Below, piece after piece: positions 13,701 through 25,193 of a stretch of DNA of 64,000 nt. Made by a program: the position numbers and the translations under genes. How positions within the stretch are numbered: position 1 is the first letter of the stretch; each line of letters begins with the position of its first letter. The notes under the pieces were generated by a model, which saw only the letters and a list, made by a program, of their open reading frames with translations, was not told the DNA's origin and did no database searches. The stretch lies in NCBI RefSeq assembly GCF_901709675.1, contig NC_051106.1, positions 4,352,001 to 4,416,000 on the forward strand, given 5' to 3'. This DNA is from Syngnathus acus. Lineage: Eukaryota; Chordata; Actinopteri; Syngnathiformes; Syngnathidae.

Positions 13701-16700
13701 GCATGCAATGGAAAAGATTGGAATCTTTTCTCTTCAAGTCAAACAATTTCACGATGCAGCAGATTTGGGTGATGAATTAAATATGCGCAGTTAAGTGTGT
13801 GGGAAAAAACTGATGCTCTCTCACCTGGTGAAGGCAGTTGGGTAAAGAGGTGAAGCTCTGCACATGGGTCAGTCCAAGCAGGCAGCTGAGAAAGCAGTGC
13901 AGGGCAGCCTGGTACTCCCCCTGCTGCTGGAGCTGCTGTCCCAGCTCAAACAGCCCCTCCCTCCCTCCACTCAGCATCCCCAGTCCCAGTCGGAGCCGGC
14001 ACTGCCTCCCATCAGAGCGCTCCAGACGCCGAGGACAAATCAGCACTTCAGCCCTCGCATGAGCAGCCGATGACCCACACCGGCTCTCAATCCGTCCTGG
14101 AATGTCCCGTCAAGGACAGGTGGCAATTAGGAGAGAGCTAAGGGAGCTCCGGCTACTTACCCTGATGAGCTCCATTCCCTTCCCTCTTCCCAGGCTGCAC
14201 CAGGAAAGGAGGACAGAGGAAGTGGAGAGTATTTGCTGGTTGAGTGGCAGCGTTTCGGACCAATCACTGCTCAGCATTTTACACACTCTTTCTCCACCCC
14301 TCAAAGGACAAAGTACAACATTGTGATGTTGACATAGAATACAGTATGTCTTTACTCTATGACTTAAAGCTTCAAAAACTCTATTTTAGGAAACAGGTCT
14401 ACAGGGGCATGTTAAAAAGAAATCTTCCATAATTCTGGTTTAATGATGAGGAGTTGCGCAACCGCAGGCAGAGCAGCTTGAATGCTGTGTGTGCATGTTT
14501 TACATGAAAATGCCAGAGGGACATTTTCCATTAAGCAAACCAACATATGAGCCACTGAGAAGAGAGTGAAAGAAAGAGAAAGTGCTCATTATTATCCAAA
14601 CAGATAGAACAAATATTTATTCATCAGGCGTGCACTATAAAAGTACTTTCATGCAGCGCCTTGACACTGCCAACTCACGCCCGTAAGAAGAGCGCAGACA
14701 CCAAACATGCAGCCTGGTTTAAATGAATGTGATAACAGAAAGCAAATGAGTCAGTCTCCATTAGCAGCCTAAGCACTGAGCTAGCTAAGGAGTTTAATGG
14801 TGGCGAATGCAAATCGACTGAAGATCAGAGAGCATTTAAAATCTCATGGCAGGACTTGTGACAAGTGTCGGTGGACTAATAAATTTCTGGCACTTGATTA
14901 TGGAGCTATGAGCTGTTAGAGGTCAACATGAGGCCAACATTTGAATGTAGGGGGAGGCTTCTTGTCCTCAGCCAGTGGTCGGCTACTAATTGACAGATAA
15001 ATGAAAGACATGTAATTACGAAGCGGTCAAGCGGAATGCATCATGTTAACGACACATATAGACTGACAGTGGGGCATTTTAAGATTCAAAAATATATAAC
15101 TGACATCATATTAGTACTGTACTTTCCAGACTATAAGGCGCACCTAAAAACCTAAAATTTTCTCAAAAGCCGACAGTGCGCCTTATAGTCCGGTGCGCCT
15201 TATATATGGACCAAATTCCTAAATTTAAACTGGCCCGAAGCATTGTGTCATGAAATCAATCATAAGCTTAAGACTATGAATCATGAATCAAAAAGACTAT
15301 GGATCATTATTTTGTGATTATAAAGTAATTTGTTGCGTCTGAAGTTGAAATAAAAAAGCTGAAATGGAGAATGATTTGATTTGGATTAAAAATCTGACAT
15401 GATGCATTAATGGTGCGCCTTATAGTCCGGTGGGCCTTATATAAGGACAAAGTTTTAAAATGGGCCATTCATTGAAGGTGCGCCTTATAGTCCGGAAAAT
15501 ACGGTACATTCATTTAATGGCCTAATGAGCTAATGGGGAATTGTGCACAGAATAAGCCTTGAAATGACATTGTTGGGTTCTCTGAAGAACCGACCCAGTT
15601 CTTTGACTTAAACACCTCTACCTTGTGGTGAGGGCATCTACATTGCGGTCGTATCCTGGCAGTTTAACAGGCTTGGGACCTGACACCCCCAGCTACTGGA
15701 AGGCACTTTATGACCTCCATGTAATCAGCAGTAAATGCCGCAACCATCTGTCTCTTTTTACTCAATTACCTGACCCAATGACTTTACTGATAAACACCGT
15801 CCAAGTCAGCACAGCCACAAAGATCCAAGCTAAGGTTATCACATCATTATACACACACTTTTTTGTTTTATCTCACTTTTCATTTCCGCTGAAGCAACTT
15901 GGATCATTCATTTATGAGGTGAAAATCAGACTAGGGAATGAATCACTAGGGAGTAAAGAGGTTTCATTGTGTGAGAGTCACATACAGTATTTACAGCACG
16001 CTCAGCAATGCATGGCAGAGTCAGCACTTAAATGTTCAAGTGCTGACTCTCAAACAGGCTATTAAACTTTCTTTGCATTGGCTTCATCACTGTCCCAGTC
16101 AGGTTAAAGAAAATCAAGAATTCAGTTAGACCAAACGCCTCTACTGGGTTAATATATTTTTGCTCCACTCTTACTCCCCCAAGTGGAGAGCTTTTAAAAC
16201 TGTGCCGTTCATTTACAAAAAAAGAAAGAATGTGAGAAGTTAGCAATACAATTATGTGAATTATTTTTTACAACAATTTTTTATCTTTATTAAAAATATT
16301 TTCAATTTAAATTAATAATTGTGGTAAGAAGACAATACAAAATAATTACGATTGTGATTACACTCGTACATAATATAATCACTGCTAGCAGAGAGGTTGA
16401 ACCTCATTGAACTTTTTATTTACAGAGTCATCACAAACCTGTGGACAATTTCATCGTGGGAAATAAACAACCAGGGCCATGTCCTTCACTAGTGAAATAC
16501 GTGAGCCCCTCTGAGCAGGAAACAACACAAATAAAACACTGTGGCATGAAGGTATAAAACCCCAAACAGCAGGTGCACACTTCCACAATACTCACACAAG
16601 AGCCCTAGTTTAAGCCATGATTTAACCTGTGATCAGTAGAAAATATAATTAGATGCTTTAAGTATGTCAAATTTTTATGTGCGTGCAAATTTGATGAATT

Positions 16701-17021
16701 TATCATTCAGACAAATCAATAATGTCATTTTTCTACATTCCACATTAAAATGGAAAATACGCTCATTCTGAAAAAATATCATTCCTCGCTGTCATGAAAA
16801 CACAAATTAAAAATAGTGCTCTAACTGTTTCCATCTGGTGGTAATGTCCATAAAGCAGGTAGGGAATGGAATGGCCCTCTCAGGGGAAATCCATAGTTTG
16901 TTTGGCGGGAAACAGGAGGTGTAAACAAGCGGAAGGCAGAGGAGGATTTATGACTTTCTGATGCTTACGTCTGTGTGCTTGGGAGAATCGCTCCTACTCA
17001 GTCGTAGCTCATTGTGACAGA
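7797..17021 (-). CDS. Consortin-family (CNST-like) connexin-sorting protein, 11 downstream coding exons
   Basis: Exons in transcript order: 17021-16969, 14194-14161, 14096-13825, 13496-13466, 11068-10982, 10211-10091, 9289-9259, 9177-9069, 8618-8455, 8380-8248 and 8002-7797. All junction phases agree, giving an open frame of 412 residues plus stop. Consortin (known) is a trans-Golgi/plasma-membrane cargo adaptor for connexins. Family marks: PGKR near the start; a helical TPR-like region (EYQAALHCFL, LPNCLHQIAELF, YGKALQFIQAEKMFYE, HLERLAQLC, LALEYSGKAAKIHQ); the SILKK...RRVRF block matching the consortin pre-membrane motif; one membrane helix (LFLFTCLFLMMSFLGVAMYC); and a short tail. The long acidic middle of mammalian consortin is absent, so this may be a paralogue. 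The 10982 donor is GC rather than GT. The start lies upstream (candidate at 31259). The 34-bp exon and the 64-bp intron beside it are the least certain joins. Family call is firm; orthology is not. Confidence 0.82.
9304..9343 (+). repeat. (AAAT)n microsatellite beside a microexon
   Basis: The AAAT-type run lies 15-55 bases upstream (in transcript sense) of the 31-bp exon at 9289. On the minus strand it reads as a T-rich stretch ahead of the CCCCCTTTTTAG acceptor, where it may support recognition of the small exon. Confidence 0.8.
10637..10819 (+). repeat. Imperfect tandem duplication, 101-bp period
   Basis: CATGCAGAGCTGAGAGCAA, GAATGACCAGCACACTGGTG and TAGGTAAACAAAC occur twice in the same order, starting at 10637 and 10738. 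It lies in a consortin-like intron, between the exons ending at 10982 and starting at 10211. Confidence 0.85.
11378..11745 (+). mobile_element. tRNA-derived SINE in a consortin-like intron
   Basis: It starts GGCGGCTCGGTGGCGCACTG with an A-box-like segment and has a clear pol III B box, GGTTCGATTCC, at 11433-11443. The body contains the widespread fish SINE text GTTCTCCCCGGGCCCGCGTG and TCCGGTTTCCTCCCACA. The tail is (ATGG)n. It is bounded by a 12-bp target duplication TGTTTTGAATGC (11366-11377 and 11746-11757). It appears full length and fairly young, and lies antisense to the host gene between the exons at 13466 and 11068. Confidence 0.88.
15115..15506 (+). mobile_element. Foldback DNA element, copy 1 (CCGTATTTTCCGGAC family)
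   Basis: The terminal inverted repeats are TACTGTACTTTCCAGACTAT on the left and TAGTCCGGAAAATACGGTA on the right. Internal copies of AAGGCGCACC and its complement recur. Ends coincide with TA, suggesting a TA target. No coding capacity. It lies in an intron of the consortin-like gene, in opposite orientation to copy 2. Confidence 0.8.
16017..16050. repeat. Perfect 13-bp inverted repeat, 8-nt loop
   Basis: AGAGTCAGCACTT and its exact complement flank AAATGTTC. The stem is too short for a typical microRNA precursor. It lies in the intron between the consortin-like exons at 16969 and 14194. Confidence 0.85.
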
Positions 17022-17712
17022 CTGCAAAAAAAAAAAATGACAATGGTTTCACTTCAGGCTACTTTCCGGATCATGAACAATGACAGATGAATGAGCGATG
17101 CTGCCATATTGAAAGTCTGAATTCCTTGAGAACATTTTTATCATCATGGATTCTTTGTATTTTTTCTTTTAATAATTCAATAAACCTCTCAGCCTATCAC
17201 TCTCGGTTTGAGGATGATCCGATTATTCCACAGCTCTGAGTTATATTTGACACATAAAAAAACAAACAGTGTGGCCGCATAAGCTACAATACATTATGTC
17301 GCCCATTACATTACTATGCAACCATAGATGCATTTACTTTTTATTACCATTTCCCCTTGACCATAAAGCTGTGTTATTGTTGCATCTAACAATTGGATGC
17401 AGTGTTTTATTGTGGCCTAATAAAAATGAATTCATCCACAAACGCTTTCCCCTCCAGGAAAAAAAAGCACATATTGTAAAAATCCATGATAATTATCTGG
17501 CAATATTGGTTTTATTACTGGAGGATGTGTCCTAGCCACATGCTGTTTTTGCTGATAATTCTAATGCTTCACTGCCACATCAGGAGGGGAAGATATAAAC
17601 ATGAAGCAAATGGAACATGCCAACAAAACACCAGTCTAGACAGATTGAAAGGAACAATGTTCACCACAACAAGGTTTTGCATTCTTAATTTTCTTTTATG
17701 TCCAAATTATAA

Positions 17713-18128
17713 TACCGTATTTTCCGGACTATAAGGCGCACAGGACTATAAGGCGCACCTTCAATGAATGGCCCATTTTAAAACTTTGTCCTTATATAAG
17801 GCGCACCGGACTATAAGGCGCACCATTAATGCATCATGTCAGATTTTTAATCCAAATCAAATCATTCTCCATTTTATCTTTTTTATTTCAACTTCAGACG
17901 CAACAAATTACTTTATAATCACAAATTAATGATCCATAGTCTTTTTGATTCATGATTCATAGTCTTTAGCGGGCCACTTATGATTGATTTCATGACACAA
18001 TGCTTCGGGCCAGTTTAAATTTAGGAACTTGGTCCATATATAAGGCGCACCGGACTATAAGGCGCACTGTTGGCTTTTGAGAAAATTTTAGGTTTTTAGG
18101 TGCGCCTTATAGTCCGGAAAATACGGTA
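17713..18128 (-). mobile_element. Foldback DNA element, copy 2 (inverted relative to copy 1)
   Basis: It starts TACCGTATTTTCCGGACTAT and ends with the complement followed by TA. Its interior is the reverse complement of copy 1 over most of its length, including the TTAGGTTTTTAGGTGCGCC end. It lies about 690 bases upstream (in transcript sense) of the consortin-like exon at 17021-16969. Copy 1 lies about 1.5 kb on the other side of that exon. Confidence 0.82.
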
Positions 18129-18989
18129 TATGACACAACCATTGGACAGCATTTCAGTTTGTTGTTGCAAAAAACAAAAATACGGTACCACTTATTGCAT
18201 TATGTTATTTTCATTGGTGTTAATGGTTTAGAAAAACTGTGCAAAGATAAAAATAGATTCATTTTGCCTAGCATCCAAAACACAACCAGGAAATGAGCAA
18301 CTGGAACTGACTTCCAGTTCCTCTTCATAACACACACAATGACACATATCTGCATTTAATGCCAAGTGAAACTGATACACAACGCCAGTGTCCTTTTTTT
18401 CCCCCAGCAGGCACATATTTCCCAAGGCAATCCAGCTCTTTTTCTTTACAGCCATTACAGTATTCCATTTGTGCCCTCTGACCCGCAGTGATGTCATATT
18501 TTCAATCCAATTCCGAGTGAAATGGACAAAGTGAAATCCATGAGGTGTCTGCAGAATAGCACAGGGGCTCAGCGTGCCTAAAAGCAGTTTCTCTGCGCAG
18601 TTGGGTTTGGCTATGAGATGTGACATAATTGCATCCACTGGCTGAGGTCGGGGAAGGCCACAGATTATTGGATGGAATGTGTCTCAGTGATGGAACTTGT
18701 GGAAGGAGAGCAGACCATTACGGGAAGTCCCACACACCGATGAAAAATGGAATGGCTTTTCAAAAACTGGGCTACTGTGACATTTTAGTGTCATGCACTG
18801 TGGACATATTAACTGTTTGGTTTCATTGGGGGAGCTTTTCACATCATGTCCCGACAACTTGGCTACACTCTCAGGGTTTGTGTGTCCAAATCACTTTTTT
18901 TCACTTCTCTCATTGATGCTTGCATTAAATGTGAATATGAATAGGGAGAGTGATGTGCAGTGCTGCAAAGTAGTGATGTAGGTAAAAAT

Positions 18990-19212
18990 GCAGATTCAAC
19001 TAAAAACAGCAAAAAATAAATAAATAAATAAATAAATAAATAAAAGGTTCACCAGGGTATGACACAAAATGTTACTCCCAATTACAAGGTTTCTCCCAAT
19101 TAGGTTGCAGATTCAACAAAAAACAGCAATAAATAAATAAATAAATAAAAGGTTCACCAGGGCATGACACAAAATTTTACTCCCAATTATAAGGTTTCTC
19201 CCAATTAGGTTA
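18990..19212 (+). repeat. Tandem duplication, 117-bp unit, with (AAAT)n inside
   Basis: Two units (18990-19106 and 19107-19212) share GCAGATTCAAC, AAAAACAGC, an (AAAT)n run, GGTTCACCAGGG and TTTCTCCCAATTAGGTT. They differ at a few bases and in the length of the AAAT run. Confidence 0.9.
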
Positions 19213-22200
19213 CCAAAATACACAAAGTCAAAGGCTACCTGCATGATTTAAATGTTGCTCCTTGTTACTAAAAATAAGTGATTCCTTTTTTTGGGCAAGC
19301 TGTGTCTAAGTCATTATTACCATAAAACCTGAAAAACACACTGCCAATGTAAACAAAAAAAATAAGACAGCAATTTCCAGATTTGTTAATTTGAATATTT
19401 AATGTCAGAATGTTTATTTTTCCCAGAGCACACAAATGCCACGTTTAGAAGAATGGGTCAAGTCTAAACAAAGAAAAGAGAGAGAGAGAGAAAGATCTCT
19501 TATCAGATACATTAACTCGACCAATGGGAAAAAAAACATGAAAAGTGCCCGGCAGGCAACAGCAATCAAATGAAATCAGAGTGTATTTCTTAGTGACATG
19601 AACCATAAAAAGCATCCATCCAAACAAGTGTGTGTGTTCTAACAAAAGCAAACATCGAAGAAGTGGCCAGAAAACACCTGTCTTATCTTTTTTTTACAGC
19701 AGCGATAGTTTTGTTGTTCTTTCCGAAGAAATCACGTCAGCTGAAGTGTGCTTCTGTTTATGAGCTCATGAACTGGGCAAAACAAAAAAGCTTCTCACGA
19801 CTAACGGACTATCCCGAACTATTAAATTCTGATCTACAGCATACCATGGAAGAGCCTTTAGATGCAATGTAGTGCAATACCTGCTGTTAATAAATTACAC
19901 TTTTAGAGTCTGACAGAGTCTAATAAAGCAATGAGATATCCTGTACATATATGCAAATTCCAGTGGCTCTGACCAGAAAAACTAATATATCTTTTTTAAG
20001 GGAAAACAACTGTCTTCCCCATATTGTCTAATTTCTTTATTGGTGTAAGGTAGAGTGCATCTGCCAGATCCATTGCTTTTCCAGTAATAGCCCATAACGT
20101 TCCGAGGCAATCATCTCTCTTTTGTACACTAATGTCTGAATGTCTTTGAGAAACAATTGGATGGCTCACATGAGATGATATGTCTTTGAATTGTGCTGCG
20201 TGATGAGCATGCCTCAAACTAAATAATGGAACTGAGATGCTTCTCACTCTGCCCTGCCTTTGATGGCAGAAATGAAAATGAATCAAGACAAAAGATAAAA
20301 GCCTGACAAGCGCCACAGTCAATCCTTCAGATTAACAATCCAGAGAATTCACTGCTGAAAAAAATAAAAGTGGGCTGCTGGGAAGTGAGGAGCAGCGTTA
20401 TTGGGAAATGGTGTTAAGCATGTCATCTTCTCTTGGACTTTCTCACAAAGAGTGAAAGAAATTTGTTGAGAAGCTCCAGGCCTTGAACATGGAGGTCACA
20501 TTGCTTCAAGCCATCCCGAGAGAAGATAGATTTGTCCGAAAACCCAATTCTGACTCCGATAAGTCTTCTCTCAGTCTCTCTCTGAGGAGGGCTGTTGTAT
20601 TATTTACAGCCGCTGTGACAATGCGTAGCCCTGCTTGGCAGTGATGCAGTGACTTGGAATCTGTAAGTACGTCTCGCATCAGCATTTTTTGCACCAGTGT
20701 GTCGCTGCCTCTCGGGCCGCTGACCTCATCGTTGGAGATGACAATGAGCAAACAAATCCATCAAAGTCACAACGTTTGTGCAATATGGCTGCCGTGCACT
20801 TCCCAGAGCAGCCAAGTGGGTCCAAATCAGAGACAATCCAAATAAAAGTGTGACCAGCTGAGTTCAGAGGACAGGTGACAATGAAGCAAGTGTTTTGTTG
20901 TTATCTCCTCCACTTCATAAAAGTGCACACTGTTGCAGGTTGAGTGAGAAAATTGGAATCAGCCAAGCTAGTGATACGAGGTCAAAATGGATAGCAGTAA
21001 TCAGACTTCCAAGTAGTAATTTGTTATGGGACATATAATTAATAAAACATGCCCATGAGGTGGTTTAAGAAATAAATACACATTCAGTTCTAAATTCGCC
21101 CAAATGCCCAATTAAAGAAAATAATTGCAGAGGTTACAGAAGATTTGAAATGGAGCCGACACCACCATCTAAAGGAATGGAGTGGAACAGCGTTTCCAAC
21201 ATGTCATGCAAATTAATTATTTGGCTTGTGTATGTAATAAATCAGTGACTCTATATCTTGTAAATTGATGTTAGCATGCTTCAGCGGTCCCAATATATTG
21301 CAAGGCAAAAACAACAACAAAAGCAAAACTTGACTTGAAAATAAAATGGAGCAATAAATCATAGGAATGACATGTCTAAACTAGTATACACTTGTCACTT
21401 GTTGCTAATTAACGCTTGACCAAAAAAACAAAAATGATGACGAGTGAGTAATAGACTTTTCAAAGCCTGCATAAACACTGGAGGAATTTCTAAATCAATA
21501 ACTTGTTTATAAAATGAGACTTGCTTCTGTTAGCATGCTTCATTAAAAAAACTGAAGAAAAAAATATGATGTGATTTGTGTGTTTTTAACAATCATAGAA
21601 TTTTTCTTGGCCCACACCCTGATCTGACACCGAAGATGAAAGTCAGACCTGCAAAATGTCTGTCAAGTGTGTGCGGATCACATTTAATTCCAGCCGGTAG
21701 GGAGTGAAACCGTCCCCCTTTTGGTCACAAAAAAAAAAAGCCTGCCACACTGCAGACTCCAGATAATTAAAAGTGAGGTATAAATCAGTGTGTAAACAGT
21801 AATCACACAAACTCCCCACCGTATCCCGGTAAGGATCATGAATCTAGCGGAAAACAAAGCTAGAGCACTGACAAAGTCTCAGCGGTCCCCAGAGTCCGAA
21901 TATGTCTTTCACAGAAACCCCATTGCTCAACACACAGCTTGCAACATTTGAGGTTTAAATCAATTCAAGCGGATCAAGAAGCCACAAAATGATACGAGTC
22001 TTTTCACTATGACATATCCTATTATTGCTATAATATACAACATGTAAAGTACAAAAAATCTATTTCCATCAGCCAAAGGTAGGGAATGATGAATAGTTGA
22101 CACATGTGTAGATGGAGACGTGGGAGCAGAAAGCACAAAGCCAACACTATTGATTGGTCAAAAAAATGTGAAAAGTGTGAGACGTGAAAAGAAGCTATTG

Positions 22201-23494
22201 ATCAATCCTGAAATCCTGCTGATTAAAGCCCGGCCAGCCCAGGAAGTCAATAAAGCTTCACCAGCAGCGACTGCTTCCTCAGCAGGTCATCTTGAGGTAC
22301 AGTACGACAATAACGCCAAATGCAATCGTGCAAAAAAAAAAAAAAACACGAAAAGCCTTCAGACCCAATCCATCCTTTCCAGATATTTTAAAAGCAGAAA
22401 GATAATATCAGAATCATATGAGCGTAGCATTTCTTTCTTTTTAATTTTACTTTGTTGCTGAAAGAAAGTCAAGGCTTAAGGATCTCCGGGGCCAGGATCA
22501 AAACTAATTTTATGCAATGAGCAGTCGAGTGTAAAACGCTATGCCTCAGGACGTATAGCAACGAAATGAAGTCCCGCCTCCATCTGGAATATATGATGAA
22601 ACGCCTGTAACACTAAGATGCAAGAGTTACGAACATAACCGGACACCACTTAACAAGATTTTCCACGAATTACACAATAAATACAAAAGCATATAAATAA
22701 AATAACCTCCCAGCTCATTAATGTTTTTAATTTAAACCGAAACTCATTAAACTCATTACTTGATAAATCAAATAGCTTGACCTGGAGCACTAGAAATGGA
22801 GATTTAAATGCAGAAAAAACATCGCAAACCAATGTGCAGTCGAGCAGAGGTAGCTAGCCAAAACAATCCCAGTAAACCTGCTGTGAGCTGTATTCATCCA
22901 TCTGCTAATCTGCGGGGATCAAGGCTTGTTATTGTGATTAGCTGCTAATCAGCATCTAAAGCACACAAGAAACCATCAGAGAACCATATTACTTGCTGGG
23001 TGTGAGTGCACAAAGCTCGCTGTGATCAATAAGGTTACAAGCTCACGCTTAAATCATGATTCCTTCTGTTCTCGAGTAAACATCCATCCGTGTGAATAGC
23101 AATGACAGTTCTACCCAGTATGGTCAGTGTTTTCCCAGGCAGGACCCGAATGTTAAACAATAATGACTTTTTAATGTGCACCTGAGATTACATTGTCAGC
23201 GTGAAATACGGCTTTTCTTGACCACGCTGGGAGTGAAGGCCTAAATGTGAATTACAAGCATAGATTACAGGGTGAACGTCAGGTGAAGCAATCTTCATAA
23301 ATTCAAACGTAATCTTAACGGAGCTTCTCGTGTCATTCACTCACGGAAAGGCCAGAGCAGACCAGGGAACCTGACTTGGTTACTTACAAGTAACATTGTG
23401 TAATTTTACCTTACCTTCAGTAATTTACCTCAATATCACTCAATATTAATTAAACCTAAAAAACTAAATCGTTTTGTTTTAAAACGAAAACACT

Positions 23495-23887
23495 TACCGT
23501 ATTTTCCACACCATAAGGCGCACCTAAAAACCTCAAATTTTCTCAAAAGCCAACAGTGCGCTTTATAATCCAGTGCGCCTTATATATGGACCAATATGGA
23601 TTCGTGGATGAGGACTAATTTATTAAAGTAAGCTTTACGTGTTTACTTTGTGTGTTGTGTGATATTAACGTTTGAGCAGCGTTGAGTTATTGATATATTG
23701 TTATTGTTTTCAATATTTTGAGTGTTACTATATTGTGATTGCATTAACGTTTGAGCAACGTTGAGTTATTTATTCTATGCGCTTTATAATCCGGTGCTCC
23801 TTATATATGGACAAAGTTTTAAAATGGGCCATTCATTGAAGGTGCGCTTTATAATCCGGTGCGCCTTATAGTGCGGAAAATACGGTA
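23495..23887 (+). mobile_element. Foldback DNA element, copy 3
   Basis: It has the same terminal repeats (TACCGTATTTTCC...GGAAAATACGGTA) and the same internal GCGCACCTAAAAACCT segment as copy 1. The central part differs: two copies of AACGTTTGAGCA(G/A)CGTTGAGTTATT lie around 23667-23772. A subfamily with its own internal region, or a nested insertion, would explain this. Confidence 0.78.
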
Positions 23888-24173
23888 ATGTTGGGATTCA
23901 TCGTAACCCAAAGATATGCAAAAAAATGTCCCCCCTGCTTGGAAACAGCTATGTTTTTTTTTTCCATGACAGAGTAAAAGGTCAAAGCCCCCCCAAGCGT
24001 GCCAGCACACCAAGCAAAGGAATTAGCGTCCTGCTAAAATTCGGAGCCGGCAGCCTTCATGGCTCAGCGATTCCCTACTGTGTTCTCCCCAAGCAAACAA
24101 ACTCATTTGCATTTCATTTCCACCGCGCAGATAGACAACTTGGAACGAAACAAAAAGACGCAATTATTGAGTA

Positions 24174-24190
24174 TGTGTGTGTGTGTGTGT
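24174..24190 (+). repeat. Short (GT)n microsatellite
   Basis: This is a simple GT run in otherwise complex DNA. Confidence 0.8.
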
Positions 24191-24875
24191 TTGTGAATGA
24201 GACAAATGGTGGCACAACAATTCCATGGAAATGGTTTGATCCGGCATTTTACAGGCATCCAAAGTGTTCCCGCATTCCATGTTAAAATACATTAGTGTGA
24301 CGCATTTAGAGAAAAAGTGATAAAAAGCAACTGAGGGAAAAGGCATTTCATCTGAATCCCTCAAGCTCTCACGTGAGACCATTATCCTGCATATGATTCT
24401 CCCAAGTCTCATATGATGCCCTAAAGTGCCGCTCTCATAAAAAAAAAAAAAAAAAACCACAATATGATATCTCCAATTTCTAATTAAATAGGGCATTATC
24501 TTCAAGACAAGCTAAAGAGGGATGAGGCCCTCAAACGGGTTATGAAAATAACATGCCGGCGCCGCTCGTCTCTAATCATGCTTTTGCTGATCTCAATGGT
24601 GTCACTCTCATTCAGTTCCCATTCGGCGACAAAGTGAGCTTATTACGCAGATAATCTATTTGAGAGAATGGGCGGGGTTTATTGCAGGGCTACTGCTAAT
24701 GTAGTAAATTCTTCTCCCAAATAGTTCATGGCAAGGTATGTCTTTGTTACCTCAGTCAAGCAGAAAAATTAAGCCGTAGGCACTGTTTTGTGTTATGTTT
24801 ATTATTGATTATGCCAAAAAAATAACTTGTCACTACTAAATCAGACGGTGTATTATTATTTTATTTGACAGAACC

Positions 24876-25193
24876 TACTGCATTTTCCGCACTATAAGGC
24901 GCACCGGATTATAAGGCGCACCTTTAATGAATGGCCCATTTTAAAACTTTGTCCATATATAAGGCACACCGGATTATAAGGCGCACCTTCAATGAATGGC
25001 CCATTTTAAAACTTTGTCCATATTTAAGATACATACATACATTTGGCCCGCGGGCCAGACTTTGGACACGCCTGCTGTAGTGGCTCAATATTGGTCCATA
25101 TAGTATAAGGCGCACCTGATTATAAGGCGCACTGTCGACTTTTGAGAAAAGCGGAGGTTTTTAGGTGCGCCTTGTAGTGCGGAAAATACGGTA
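24876..25193 (-). mobile_element. Foldback DNA element, copy 4, with a nested fragment
   Basis: The ends match the family (TACTGCATTTTCCGC...GGAAAATACGGTA). Near the left a GGCGCACC...AATGAATGGCCCATTTTAAAAC unit is repeated in tandem. At about 25030-25085 it is interrupted by GGCCCGCGGGCCAGACTTTG...CCTGCTGTAG, which resembles the end of a different hAT-type repeat, so it looks nested. Confidence 0.72.

Noticed and set aside
16017-16050. Hairpin considered as a microRNA precursor
   Set aside because: The 13-bp stem is too short, and flanking bases do not extend the pairing.
20602-20654. Plus-strand exon-like unit: TTATTTACAG acceptor, 53 bases, GTAAGTACG donor
   Set aside because: All three frames contain a stop within the 53 bases, so it is not an internal coding exon. 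A non-coding exon cannot be excluded, but nothing else supports it.
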